Shown here: positions 56,428-64,000 of the stretch, in pieces | How positions within the stretch are numbered: position 1 is the first letter of the stretch | Layout of the letters: each line of letters starts with the position of its first letter | NCBI RefSeq assembly: GCF_000013745.1 | Contig: NC_007925.1 | Span: 1,612,001 to 1,676,000 of the forward strand | Direction: 5' to 3' | DNA length: 64,000 nucleotides | Source: Rhodopseudomonas_A palustris_F | GTDB lineage: Bacteria; Pseudomonadota; Alphaproteobacteria; Rhizobiales; Xanthobacteraceae | Made by a program: the position numbers and the translations under genes | The notes under the pieces: generated by a model | What the model was told of the DNA's origin: nothing | What the model saw: the letters and a program-made list of their open reading frames with translations, nothing else | Database searches by the model: none

Positions 56428-56787
56428 TCAAGCCGCCGACGCAATCCGGCGCGGGCGGTGAGCGGCGCGGTTGTGCTTGGCTTTGACGTCGGCGATCTTC
56501 TGCAGCATGTCGTCGAGCGCGTCGATCACCTTGCGCTCGTCGTGCGACAGCCTGGTGTCGGCCGGCAGATGCGCCAATAGCACGATCAACGCGTCACCGA
56601 TTTTGCCGAGCTGCTTGCCGTAGCTGCCGATGTCGCTGAGTACCTCTTGTTCGACCTGCGGCGCGCTGGATTGCCCGAGGGTGATGTTGATCAGGCCGAA
56701 TTGGTTGCCGATCGGGCTCATGAGGGCGGTCCATGGGCTGATGTTCTGCACCACGTCGCCGGACAGCGGAAGTTTGAAGCTGGGCAT
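56428..56787 (-). CDS. Hypothetical protein divergent from fumarase
   Basis: The 119-aa cytoplasmic protein begins MPSFKLPLSGDVVQNISPWTALMSPIGNQFGLINITLG. It has a helical C-terminal half (LSDIGSYGKQLGKIGDALIVLLAHL, DERKVIDALDDMLQKIADVKAKHN). The start is fixed by AGGAGGAG. No family recognised. It lies divergent from fumA with 184 bp between starts. Confidence 0.62.
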   Translation of the reverse strand: MPSFKLPLSGDVVQNISPWTALMSPIGNQFGLINITLGQSSAPQVEQEVLSDIGSYGKQLGKIGDALIVLLAHLPADTRLSHDERKVIDALDDMLQKIADVKAKHNRAAHRPRRIASAA

Positions 56788-56971
56788 GGCTGGCTCCTCC
56801 TGCAATGCCGCGCGGCCCTGGGCGGGCGCGGGCGGTTGAGCATAGGTCTGCACGGAGACCGTGGCGGTTCACGCCGAGCGGGCAGCCGGCGCCGCCGGCG
56901 ATTTTGAACCCTTCAAAACCGTGCCAAATGCGCCTAGACAGGGTGCCAAATTTCCCCGCGAGGCCCAGTCC

Positions 56972-58627
56972 ATGAACGCCCCCACGCCGATCCCGTCCGC
57001 CGCCACCCCGGTTCCGCCGTACAAGCACACCCCGTTGTTCCCGCTCGGCAAAGACGAGACGCCGTACCGCAAGATCACCTCTGAGGGCGTCCGGGTCGAG
57101 ACCGTGCTCGGGCGTGCCATGCTGGTGGTGGAGCGCGAGGCGCTGCGGGCGCTGTCGGAGGCCGCGTTCGGCGACATCAACCATTATCTGCGGCCGCAGC
57201 ATCTGCAGCAGCTGCGCAACATCCTCGACGACAACGACGCCAGCCCGAACGACAAGTTCGTGGCATTGGACTTCTTGAAGAACGCCAATATCGCCGCCGG
57301 CGGCGTGCTGCCGATGTGCCAGGACACCGGCACCGCGATCATCATGGGCAAGAAGGGCTTCAACGTCATCACCGACGGCAGCGACGAGGCGGCTTTGAGC
57401 GAAGGCGCGCGCGACGCCTATCTGCGCCGCAATCTGCGCTATTCGCAGGTGGCGCCTTTGTCGATGTATGAAGAGAAGAACACCGCCAACAACATGCCGG
57501 CGCAGTGCGAGATCTATGCCGAGGGCGATGACGCCTACAAATTCATGTTCATGGCCAAGGGCGGTGGCTCGGCCAATAAGAGCTTCCTGTTCCAGGCGAC
57601 GCCGTCGGTGCTGACCAAGGATCGGCTGCTGGCGTTCCTGAAAGAGAAGGTGCTGACGCTCGGCACCGCGGCGTGCCCGCCCTATCATCTGGCGATCGTG
57701 ATCGGCGGCACTTCGGCCGAACTGTGCATGAAGACGGTGAAGCTGGCGTCGGCGAAATATCTCGATGCGCTGCCGACCCATGGCTCCGAGAACGGCAACG
57801 GGTTTCGCGACCTGGAGATGGAGCAAGAGATCCTGAAGATGACGCAGTCGCTCGGGGTCGGCGCGCAGTTCGGCGGCAAGTATTTCTGCCACGACGTCCG
57901 GGTGATCCGGCTGCCGCGCCACGGCGCCTCGCTGCCGATCGGGCTTGGCGTGTCGTGCTCGGCGGATCGCCAGGTGCTCGGCAAGATCACCAAGGACGGT
58001 GTGTATCTTGAAGAACTCGAGCACAACCCGGCGCGCTTCCTGCCCGAAGTCGAGCAGGCGCTCGGCGGCGAGGTGGTGCAGATCGACCTCAACCAGCCGA
58101 TGCAAGAGATTCTCGCGACCTTGAGCAAATATCCGACCAAGACCCGGCTGTCGCTCTCCGGCACCATGATCGTCGCGCGGGATTCCGCGCACGCCAAGCT
58201 GCGCGAGCGGCTGGACAACGGCGAGCCGCTGCCGGACTACTTCAAGAACCATCCGGTGTATTACGCCGGCCCGGCGAAAACGCCCGAGGGCTACGCCTCC
58301 GGCGCGTTCGGCCCGACCACCGCGGGACGGATGGACTCCTTCGTCGATCAGTTCCAGGCGGCCGGCGGCTCGATGGTGATGGTGGCGAAGGGCAATCGCG
58401 CGGTGGCGGTGCGCGAGGCCTGCAAGAAGCACGGCGGGTTCTATCTCGGCTCGATCGGCGGCGCCGCGGCGAACTTGGCCGAGCACTGCATCAAGAAGGT
58501 CGAGCTGGTGGAATATCCCGAGCTTGGCATGGAGGCGATCTGGCGGATCGAGGTGCAGGACTTCCCCGCCTTCATCATCATCGACGACAAGGGCAACGAC
58601 TTCTTCAAGGAGTTAAATCTGGGCTGA
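56972..58627 (+). CDS. fumA: Fumarate hydratase class I (iron-sulfur)
   Basis: The 551-aa enzyme converts fumarate to malate in the TCA cycle using a 4Fe-4S cluster. Cluster cysteines are C116 (LPMCQDTGT), C235 (TAACPPYH) and C329 (GVSCSADR), each offset by 11 from E. coli FumA. GGGSANKSF and TTAGRMDSFVDQFQAAGG are also conserved. Length normal. The last 98 bp recur with about 90% identity at 58803-58900, the differences mostly synonymous. A repeat-B element lies between the two copies. Confidence 0.96.
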   Translation: MNAPTPIPSAATPVPPYKHTPLFPLGKDETPYRKITSEGVRVETVLGRAMLVVEREALRALSEAAFGDINHYLRPQHLQQLRNILDDNDASPNDKFVALDFLKNANIAAGGVLPMCQDTGTAIIMGKKGFNVITDGSDEAALSEGARDAYLRRNLRYSQVAPLSMYEEKNTANNMPAQCEIYAEGDDAYKFMFMAKGGGSANKSFLFQATPSVLTKDRLLAFLKEKVLTLGTAACPPYHLAIVIGGTSAELCMKTVKLASAKYLDALPTHGSENGNGFRDLEMEQEILKMTQSLGVGAQFGGKYFCHDVRVIRLPRHGASLPIGLGVSCSADRQVLGKITKDGVYLEELEHNPARFLPEVEQALGGEVVQIDLNQPMQEILATLSKYPTKTRLSLSGTMIVARDSAHAKLRERLDNGEPLPDYFKNHPVYYAGPAKTPEGYASGAFGPTTAGRMDSFVDQFQAAGGSMVMVAKGNRAVAVREACKKHGGFYLGSIGGAAANLAEHCIKKVELVEYPELGMEAIWRIEVQDFPAFIIIDDKGNDFFKELNLG

Positions 58628-58657
58628 GGGCGGCGCGCTACCGCGCAACTCTATCGC

Positions 58658-58797
58658 CGTCATCCTGAGGTGCCCGAGCGAAGCGAGGGCTATGAGGATG
58701 CGGCCGCGAGCGACGCGGCTGGCTCCGAACCCGCAGCCCATCCTTCGAGGCCGCCGAAGCCCGCTACGCGGGCATTCGGCGGCGCCTCAGGATGACG
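58658..58797. repeat. Dispersed repeat family B, copy 5
   Basis: It has the same CGTCATCCTGAGG start and CCTCAGGATGACG end as the four-copy array at 11712-12483, but the interior has diverged. It lies between the fumA stop and the fumA 3' fragment, so it is part of whatever was inserted there. The stretch 58628-59086 otherwise holds only the fragment and repeat A copy 5. Confidence 0.85.
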
Positions 58798-58802
58798 GCG
58801 GA

Positions 58803-58888
58803 GGTGGATCGAAGTTAGGGACTTCCCGGCCTTCATCATCATCGACGACAAGGGCAACGATTTTTTCAAGGAGTTGAATCTGGGGTGA
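58803..58888 (+). pseudogene. fumA: 3' fragment of a fumarase gene
   Basis: The fragment is in frame with the last residues of fumA (RDFPAFIIIDD onward) to a TGA at 58886-58888. Homology continues to 58900. Against the intact gene about ten differences occur in 98 bp. Most of those inside the coding part fall at third positions and leave the protein unchanged. The fragment therefore came from a functional, related fumarase allele and is not a decayed local copy. No start or active-site parts are present. Confidence 0.88.
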
Positions 58889-58908
58889 GGGCGGCGCGCT
58901 CGTCGTTC

Positions 58909-59063
58909 GTGTCCCGGTCGCGGTGCAGCGTTCTTCACGCTGCTCCGCAGAACCGGGACCGTTACGGATGCTGCCTTCGCCCACCGCAGCGAGTGCCGAG
59001 GTGCGTAACGGCCCCGGCTCTGAAAGCGCAGCGCTTCGCGCTGCACTTTCGTCTGGGGCACGC
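58909..59063 (-). repeat. Dispersed repeat family A, copy 5
   Basis: Inverted orientation: GTGTCCCGG start, GGGACCGTTACGG, GGCCCCGG and GTCTGGGGCACGCC end. It is about 20 bp longer than other copies because of extra sequence in the middle. It follows the fumA fragment directly. Confidence 0.75.
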
Positions 59064-59086
59064 CGGAGGTTCGCGCGCGCCTGGAG

Positions 59087-59383
59087 CTACGCCCGCGTCC
59101 CCTTGAACGGGAACGAGCCCATCGGGCCGATGCCCATTTCGCCTTCGATGGCGTCGCCGGAGACCTTGCCGGTGAACGCCAGCGTCAGCGGCATCGGGTT
59201 GGTGATCGACAGCTTCCAGGCGACCTCGTCGCCGTTCACGGTGCCGTCGAAGATCGCGCCGGAATCACCGTCGGCGGATTGCGTGCCGGTCAGCGTCGAG
59301 CCTGCGCTCTGCAGCACCAGCGTCGCCTGGCGGTCGCCCATCGGCGTGTTCATGACGATATTCCAGTTGCCGTCCACGGCCAT
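59087..59383 (-). CDS. Small conserved-type hypothetical protein
   Basis: The 98-aa protein begins MAVDGNWNIVMNTPMGDRQATLVLQSAGSTLTGTQ and continues as beta-strands (VAWKLSITNPMPLTLAFTGKVSGDAIEGEMGIGPMGSFPFKGTRA), suggesting a small beta-barrel. Such proteins are common in Bradyrhizobium-type genomes without assigned role. ATG at 59383 follows GGGAGAG; the codon before it is TTG. No signal peptide. Confidence 0.68.
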   Translation of the reverse strand: MAVDGNWNIVMNTPMGDRQATLVLQSAGSTLTGTQSADGDSGAIFDGTVNGDEVAWKLSITNPMPLTLAFTGKVSGDAIEGEMGIGPMGSFPFKGTRA

Positions 59384-59633
59384 CAATTCTCTCCCTGTTA
59401 TCTCCTCACGCAGCCGGTACGGCCGGGCGCGGGCCCCCTCTTAATACGGCGCGGGGCAGGCCAACAAGCGCGATTTTGCCGCGCTCGCGGAGTGGTATCG
59501 GCGCGCTGTCGGCGATGCTCCGCATCCGCCTCCGTCATCGTGCGGAGATGGTTTGCGGCGATAGTTCTGCTACTGTCGCGCACGGCCGGAGGATGCGCTG
59601 TCAAGGATCGCCCCTTTTCACAGGAGGCCGGTC

Positions 59634-60362
59634 ATGCGTGCCGCGTCGCGTCGTCATTGCCTGGCGCTTCTCGTTGTTCCCCTGTTGCTGATCTCGGGCG
59701 CTGCGGTCAATGCGCAGTCGATCATCATCGCCGAAACCACGCTTGTTACGCTGACGTCGTCGGCCAACCCCGCCACCGCCGATGAGCCGTTCACGCTTAC
59801 CGCCGCGGTGACCACGCCGCAGGGCGGCGGCGTGCCCGGCGGCAGCATCCAGTTCATCGACGAAACCACGCTGGCGGTGCTGGGCTGGGCCGACGTCGCT
59901 TCGCCGCGGATCATCGTGCGCGATCTGCCGCCGGGGCGGCACGCGATCCGTGCCGATTACAGCGGCAGCCAGGACTATCTGCCGCTGATCGTGCAGCCGG
60001 GGCAATCCGCGCCGTTGCAGCTCAGCGTGCTGGCAAAGCCGCGGGTGCTGCTGTCGTCGTCGCAAAATCCGATCTCGCCGGGCGAGGTGGTGACGCTCTG
60101 CGTCACCGTCACCGGCAAGACCGCGGCGGCGAAAGGATTCGTGACGTTGCGCGACGGCGACGCAGTGCTCGCCGCGCATCTCGCGCTCGATAGTTCCGGC
60201 ACCGCGCGGTTCACCACCTCGGCCTTGGCGCCGGGTTGGCGCGCGCTCACCGCCAGCTACGAGGGCGACGCCGAGCACGCGCCGACGCTTTCGATGCCGC
60301 TCGATCAGAGCGTCGGCGTGGCGCTGCTTCGCGACGCGCAAGCCCTGCCGCGAGGCATGTAG
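59634..60362 (+). CDS. Secreted protein with two bacterial Ig-like domains
   Basis: The 242-aa protein has a signal peptide (LALLVVPLLLISGAAVNA, to about residue 27) and two Ig-like (Big_3/Big_5-type) repeats. Repeat one (about 35-130) has TLTAAVTTPQGGGVPGGSIQFID and HAIRADYSGSQDY. Repeat two (about 135-230) has TLCVTVTGKTAAAKGFVTLRDGD and RALTASYEGDAEH. It is likely an extracellular or periplasmic adhesion-type protein; the partner is unknown. ATG follows GGAGG. Confidence 0.8.
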   Translation: MRAASRRHCLALLVVPLLLISGAAVNAQSIIIAETTLVTLTSSANPATADEPFTLTAAVTTPQGGGVPGGSIQFIDETTLAVLGWADVASPRIIVRDLPPGRHAIRADYSGSQDYLPLIVQPGQSAPLQLSVLAKPRVLLSSSQNPISPGEVVTLCVTVTGKTAAAKGFVTLRDGDAVLAAHLALDSSGTARFTTSALAPGWRALTASYEGDAEHAPTLSMPLDQSVGVALLRDAQALPRGM

Positions 60363-60425
60363 TTAGACGCCCTCCCGGGGCGCGAGCGGCGATAGCTGCG
60401 AACGATCCCGGCCTTAGAGGACACC

Positions 60426-60562
60426 GTGTCCCGGACGCCGAGCAGCGCTGTTGCGCTGCGAGGCGAGCCGGGACCGTTGCAAGCGCCGCGTTCCGTAACG
60501 GCCCCGGCTCGCAGCGCACCACGCCGCAAATGCGACGCGCTGCGCTGCGTCCGGGGCACGCT
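60426..60562 (-). repeat. Dispersed repeat family A, copy 6
   Basis: Inverted orientation: GTGTCCCGGACGC start, GGGACCGTTGC, CGTAACGGCCCCGG and GTCCGGGGCACG end. It lies between the convergent Ig-like gene and the carotenoid oxygenase and could end both transcripts. Confidence 0.8.
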
Positions 60563-60583
60563 GCGATGAATTGCGACAGCGCA

Positions 60584-61987
60584 CTACTCCGCCGCCACCC
60601 AATTGCCGTGAAAACCGTCCGGCACGCGGTGGTCGAGCTTGACCAGCGCGATCGGTCCTTGGTCGATGTCGGTGGCGTTGAACACCGCGAGGTCGCTGCG
60701 GTTCTCGCGGCCGCGCCAGATCACCACCAGCAACCAGCCGTCACCCTCGGCGGCGTCCTTGCTGCGCGGTACGAACACCGGCTCCGACACGCTGTCGGCG
60801 ACCGGCAGCATGTAGTGGCCGCGGCGGGCGCCGTCGCCGTCGACATGGACCAGGCCGGCCAGCGACAGCCCGATCGGCAGCGCCGGATCGGCGCAGGCGT
60901 ACCAGCCGTGGCGGCTGCGCAAGCCCAAGCGGCGCTCGTCGATGCGCGGGAATTCGCCGGTGACGTCGTCGAGATAGCGGCGGGTGAAGCGGTCGGTGTT
61001 GCCGCTGAGGTCGAAGCTCCAGCGGCACAGCCTGGCGCGGGATTTTTCCGGGTCGGTCGGCTTGCCGTCGACATCGGTGAACAGCGGCACCTGTTCGGAT
61101 TGCATGACGTTGGCTTCGATGCGGTCGCCGTCTTCCCAGGCGTTCATGACGTGGAACACGAAGCAGGCCTCGCTGCGAAACCAGACGATGTCGCGGGTCT
61201 TGCCGTCGCGCTTCATCACGCCGACGTAGGAGCCCTTGCCGGGCTCCCAGGCATAAGGCGGCTTGCCGCGCATCGCCCGCCACAGGCTGCCGGTCAGCGG
61301 CAGGATCGGAAACAGGATGTGCCGCTCGGTGACGATGAAATCGTGCACCATCGCCGCATAGGGCGATTTGAAGCGATCGAACCGCGTGACTTTGCCGGCG
61401 CGGTCGATCGAACCGACCGACATCCCGGCGGTGAGGAGCCCGGTGGCGTTGTAGCCGAAGAACAGCATTTCGCCGGTCACCGGATCGATCTTCGGATGCG
61501 CGGTGAACGGCCCGCCGATCGCGCCGCCGTAATCGCAATAGCCACGGGTCGCCAGCGTATCGCGCTCGATTTCGGTCGGCGGATGGCCTTCCTCCAGCGC
61601 CAGCAATTTGCCGGCGTGGTACAAAACGTTGGTGTTGGCGACGCCGCCGTCGCTGGTTACCGACTTCGCCACGCCGGCAAGCTTGCGGTTGAAGCCGCCG
61701 AATAGCGCTTTGCCGGCGTCGTGCTCGGCCAGCCATTTCGGCGTGCGGACCCAGCGGTTGCGATAGCTGGCGCGGCCGTTCTCGAGATGAAACGCGTGCA
61801 GCATGCCGTCGCCGAAGAACCAGTGCGAGCCGGCCGTGGGAAACTGCGGATTGGCGCCGTTGCGATACAGCGTGCCGTTCAATTCGCGCGGCAATTCGCC
61901 TTCGACCAGCAGATCGGTCTGATCGTATTCGACAAAGATCGGCGCGAGATTGTCGCGCACAGGGACGATCGCTTCGGCGAGCGGCAT
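60584..61987 (-). CDS. Carotenoid oxygenase family protein
   Basis: The 467-aa enzyme of the RPE65/CCD family has four iron-binding histidines visible at H164 (FTAHPKID), H215 (MVHDF), H279 (FVFHVMN) and H460 (GFHGNW). RNGANPQF and HWFFGDGMLHAF are standard N-terminal motifs. It cleaves carotenoids, apocarotenoids or lignin-type stilbenes; the substrate cannot be read. ATG at 61987 follows GAGGGAGT. It is divergent from a TetR gene with two repeats between, so TetR control is likely. Confidence 0.92.
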   Translation of the reverse strand: MPLAEAIVPVRDNLAPIFVEYDQTDLLVEGELPRELNGTLYRNGANPQFPTAGSHWFFGDGMLHAFHLENGRASYRNRWVRTPKWLAEHDAGKALFGGFNRKLAGVAKSVTSDGGVANTNVLYHAGKLLALEEGHPPTEIERDTLATRGYCDYGGAIGGPFTAHPKIDPVTGEMLFFGYNATGLLTAGMSVGSIDRAGKVTRFDRFKSPYAAMVHDFIVTERHILFPILPLTGSLWRAMRGKPPYAWEPGKGSYVGVMKRDGKTRDIVWFRSEACFVFHVMNAWEDGDRIEANVMQSEQVPLFTDVDGKPTDPEKSRARLCRWSFDLSGNTDRFTRRYLDDVTGEFPRIDERRLGLRSRHGWYACADPALPIGLSLAGLVHVDGDGARRGHYMLPVADSVSEPVFVPRSKDAAEGDGWLLVVIWRGRENRSDLAVFNATDIDQGPIALVKLDHRVPDGFHGNWVAAE

Positions 61988-62007
61988 CGCGGACTCCCTC
62001 AGTTTAT

Positions 62008-62077
62008 CTTTACATCGTCTAAATAGGCTAGCAGCGCGCCGGTTCCGGTCAAGGCGCAATCTTTACGCTGTCAAAAT
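62008..62077. promoter_or_regulatory. Putative TetR operator pair
   Basis: Two imperfect 17-bp direct repeats of CTTTAC-N6-AAAAT type lie at 62008-62024 and 62061-62077, 53 bp apart (five helical turns). They are the only AT-rich part of the 108-bp gap between the divergent oxygenase and TetR genes. Binding by the TetR protein is inferred. Confidence 0.5.
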
Positions 62078-62095
62078 CGTGATCTAGAAAGCGTC

Positions 62096-62839
62096 ATGGG
62101 CAAACCGGCCAAGACAGCCAAAGCGAGCAAACCCGCAACCCTCCGCGCCGCGCCGCGGCCGCGCAAGCCGGGGGCGAAACCCGGCGCGAAGCGGGCCGCC
62201 AAGCCGACCCAAGCGGCGACGCCCTATCATCACGGCGCGCTGCGCGACGCGTTGCTCGCGGCGGCCGAAACCCTGCTGCAGCGCGACGGCTTGGCCGGGC
62301 TGACGCTGCGCGCGGTGGCGCGTGAGGCGGGCGTGTCGCACGCCGCCCCGACGCATCATTTCGGCGACCTCGCGGGTCTCGTCAGCGACCTCGCGGCGAT
62401 CGGGTTTCAGCGCTTCAACGCCGCGATGGCGGCGGCCGGCGCGGGCGACGGCGCGCCGCTGGAGAAGGCGCTGCGCCGCGCGCTGGCCTATCTGGCCTAT
62501 GCCCGCGCCCATCCGGCGATGTATCTGCTGATGTTCCGCACCGAGCGGCTCGATATGCGCAGGCCGGCGCTGCGCGAGGCCGCGGAGGCGGCGTTCGCCG
62601 GATTGACCGGGGCGATCGGCATTGCGCCTCAGCACCGCAGCGGCGATCCGGCGGCGCCGCAGGCGCTGTCGCTGGAGCAGGCGGCGGAGGTCGTGCGGGC
62701 CTGGTCGTTGGTGCACGGCTACACCACGCTGCTGCTCGACGGCCGGCTCGCCGAGCTGATGAGCCTGCTGCCCGAAGGCAGCGATCCGGAGACGCTGTTC
62801 GTGGCGATGCTGAAATCCACGGTGCGGCCGCCGCTGTGA
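62096..62839 (+). CDS. TetR-family transcriptional regulator
   Basis: The 247-aa protein has a ~42-residue Lys/Ala/Pro-rich basic extension. It is followed by a TetR helix-turn-helix (LLQRDGLAGLTLRAVAREAGVSHAAPTHHFGDLAGLVSDL, about residues 60-100). The C-terminal part is a TetR_C_33/WHG-like helical domain (ARAHPAMYLLMFRTERLD). It is divergent from the carotenoid oxygenase, which it probably represses. The ligand may be the substrate of that enzyme. Confidence 0.9.
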   Translation: MGKPAKTAKASKPATLRAAPRPRKPGAKPGAKRAAKPTQAATPYHHGALRDALLAAAETLLQRDGLAGLTLRAVAREAGVSHAAPTHHFGDLAGLVSDLAAIGFQRFNAAMAAAGAGDGAPLEKALRRALAYLAYARAHPAMYLLMFRTERLDMRRPALREAAEAAFAGLTGAIGIAPQHRSGDPAAPQALSLEQAAEVVRAWSLVHGYTTLLLDGRLAELMSLLPEGSDPETLFVAMLKSTVRPPL

Positions 62840-62963
62840 GCCGCCGCCGGCAAGCTGGGGACGGATCGCCCCAACGGCATGAAAAGACTGCCATGGCGCG
62901 CGGAATCGCACTAAAACAGCGGCTTCGTCGGCCCCTTCTCACCAGCGTCAGTGCCTTCCGATC

Positions 62964-63719
62964 ATGCCCGCCATTCCCGCTTCCAAGCCCTACCGCATCG
63001 GCCGCTCCAAGACCGGCCTCGGCCTGTTCGCCACCAGGCCGATCAAGAAGGGCAGCAAGATCATCCGCTATTTCGGCCCGCTCTTGGACTGCAACAAGAA
63101 AAAACACGACGCCATCGAAAACAAATATCTGTTCCAGCTCAACAAGCGCTGGACCATCGACGGCTCGGTGCGCAAGAACATCGCCCGCTACATCAACCAC
63201 GCCTGCAAGCCGAACGCGGAATCCGACGTCAATCCGCGCAAGAAGAAGATCGTGATCCGCGCCATCAAGAACATCGAGCCCGGCGAGGAGATCAACTACG
63301 ATTACGGCACCGATTACTTCAAAGAATATCTGAAGCCGATCGGCTGCAAATGCGACGCCTGCGAAAAGAAGCGCAAGAAGAAGGCCGCCGAGGCCAGGGC
63401 CGAGAAGAAGGCCGAGAAGCTGAAGCAGCAGGCCAAGGCGGATAAGCTCAAGGCGAAGGCTTCAAACGGCAAGGTCTTGAACGGCAAGGTCTTGAACGGC
63501 AAGGCTGCGAAGACGCCCGCGAAGGCCAAGCCGGCGAAAGCCAAGTCTGAAAAAGCCAAGTCTGAAAAAGCCAAGTCTGAAAAAGCCAAGGCGAAGGCCG
63601 GAGGCAAGGCCGTCAAGACCAAGGGTGCCAAGGTCGCGAAAGCCAAGACCGCCGAGAAGCCCGCGACGGGCAAGTCGAAGGCGAAAGCGGCGTCGAAGGC
63701 CAAGCGCGCCGACGCCTAG
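62964..63719 (+). CDS. SET-domain lysine methyltransferase with histone-H1-like tail
   Basis: The 251-aa protein has a SET domain at about 8-130: KTGLGLFATRPIKKGSKIIRYFGP, the AdoMet/active-site motif NHACKPNAE and EINYDYGTDYF. A short post-SET cluster (GCKCDACEK) follows. The last ~115 residues are almost only K, A, S, E, G and T with K-A-K-S-E and N-G-K-V-L repeats, like histone H1 or bacterial H1-like proteins. The SET part should methylate protein lysines. The tail may bind DNA and might itself be a substrate. That link is inference. Confidence 0.92.
   Translation: MPAIPASKPYRIGRSKTGLGLFATRPIKKGSKIIRYFGPLLDCNKKKHDAIENKYLFQLNKRWTIDGSVRKNIARYINHACKPNAESDVNPRKKKIVIRAIKNIEPGEEINYDYGTDYFKEYLKPIGCKCDACEKKRKKKAAEARAEKKAEKLKQQAKADKLKAKASNGKVLNGKVLNGKAAKTPAKAKPAKAKSEKAKSEKAKSEKAKAKAGGKAVKTKGAKVAKAKTAEKPATGKSKAKAASKAKRADA
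63466..63590 (+). repeat. 15-bp tandem repeats in the SET protein tail
   Basis: AACGGCAAGGTCTTG occurs two and a half times from 63466. GCCAAGTCTGAAAAA occurs three times near 63540-63585. Both are in frame and extend the Lys-rich tail. Confidence 0.9.
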
Positions 63720-63811
63720 AGTTTGTTCGATTGAGAGCCCGTTTCGTGGCTCGGATACTTCTCTCCGCAACGTAGCGTCATTCCGGATGCGAGTTCGTCA
63801 GAACGAGCAAG

Positions 63812-63853
63812 CCCGGGATCCATATATCCCCTGCAGGGGTTATGGATCCCGGG
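63812..63853. repeat. Long palindromic repeat with CCCGGGATCCATA arms
   Basis: Thirteen-base arms CCCGGGATCCATA and TATGGATCCCGGG flank an inner CCCCTGCAGGGG palindrome, so the whole element folds as one hairpin. This type of ATGGATCCCGGG element recurs in Bradyrhizobium-group genomes. It lies in the 3' flank of the SET gene. Confidence 0.75.
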
Positions 63854-63907
63854 TTCACTCGCAGCTTCGCTGCTCGTGCCCCGGGATGACAGCCTGATGG
63901 CGGCGAG

Positions 63908-63941
63908 GCGTTGCGGCCCGAGCGCGCCCGGGCCGCAACGC
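63908..63941 (-). terminator. Hairpin downstream of the right-edge gene
   Basis: GCGTTGCGGCCCG and CGGGCCGCAACGC form a 13-bp stem just past the stop of the leftward gene that enters from the right edge. There is no T-run, but the stem is very stable. Confidence 0.55.
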
Positions 63942-63945
63942 AATA

Positions 63946-64000
63946 TCACGCCGCTGCCGCCGCCACGGCGGGCACCGAGGCGATGGTCTTCAGGATCTGC
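63946..64000 (-). CDS. C-terminal fragment of an unidentified protein at the right edge
   Basis: Reading leftward, an open frame ends QILKTIASVPAVAAAAA then TGA at 63946-63948. The start is outside the window. A strong hairpin behind the stop supports a real gene end. The fragment is too short to name. Confidence 0.45.
   Translation of the reverse strand, partial: QILKTIASVPAVAAAAA

Noticed and set aside
1..64000. tRNA or rRNA genes and insertion-sequence transposases
   Set aside because: I looked for cloverleaf-type and rRNA-conserved segments and for DDE or tyrosine-recombinase proteins and saw none, so the cassettes carry no visible integrase of their own.

Overview
The window is high-GC DNA with alphaproteobacterial gene content. 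FlaF, FlbT, FliX, a MotE-like protein, a CckA-type kinase and TTAA-N7-TTAAC (CtrA) boxes all occur together. Tandem long flagellins and several dispersed palindromic repeat families point to the Rhodopseudomonas/Bradyrhizobium group (Nitrobacteraceae). The genus is inferred from gene content and not proven.

Layout. 1-5.96 kb: universal stress protein, SixA-like phosphatase, FAD oxidoreductase and Tat-exported MsrB. A two-gene foreign cassette lies behind msrB, bracketed by a 207-bp duplication of the msrB 3' end. 5.96-25.4 kb: hook and filament block, with a sigma-54 promoter then flgE, flgK, flgL, a tandem repeat array, three flagellins, flbT, flaF, a FlaG-like gene, FlgN-like and FlgJ-like genes, flgI, divergent fliX, and dksA. 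25.5-28.4 kb: PIN/RHH toxin-antitoxin pair and a divergent AraC/NmrA pair. 28.7-46.6 kb: basal-body and export block, with flgF-G-A-H leftward, fliL-fliM-DUF6468-motE and a 1261-aa TPR protein rightward, fliO-fliP leftward, and flgB-flgC-fliE-fliQ-fliR-flhB rightward. A second HEPN cassette sits before fliP. 46.7-51.7 kb: cckA between two more foreign two-gene cassettes, one carrying a dCTP-deaminase-like gene. 52-64 kb: Tim44-like protein, GST, ParDE-like pair, class I fumarase, carotenoid oxygenase with divergent TetR, and a SET-domain protein with a histone-H1-like tail.

How it fits together. CckA heads the phosphorelay that activates CtrA. Good CtrA boxes precede flgB, the TPR gene and fliC3, with one-mismatch boxes before fliC2 and between flgI and fliX. 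flgE has a sigma-54 promoter, where FliX is the known coupling factor in Caulobacter. FlbT and FlaF control flagellin mRNA. Export (FliOPQR/FlhB), rod, ring, hook and filament genes are present. fliF/G/N, flhA, fliI and motA/B are not in the window.

Most novel signal. Two divergent copies of an apparently undescribed HEPN module occur 34 kb apart. Each pairs a small protein carrying an R-N-x-x-A-H HEPN motif with a partner carrying an LWVxGxNGRID domain. In one copy the partner is fused to a PD-(D/E)xK-like nuclease domain. Six small two-gene cassettes in the window, four of them defence-like and two toxin-antitoxin, all lie tail-to-tail with a neighbouring gene. The msrB and fumA duplications look like scars of homologous-recombination insertion.
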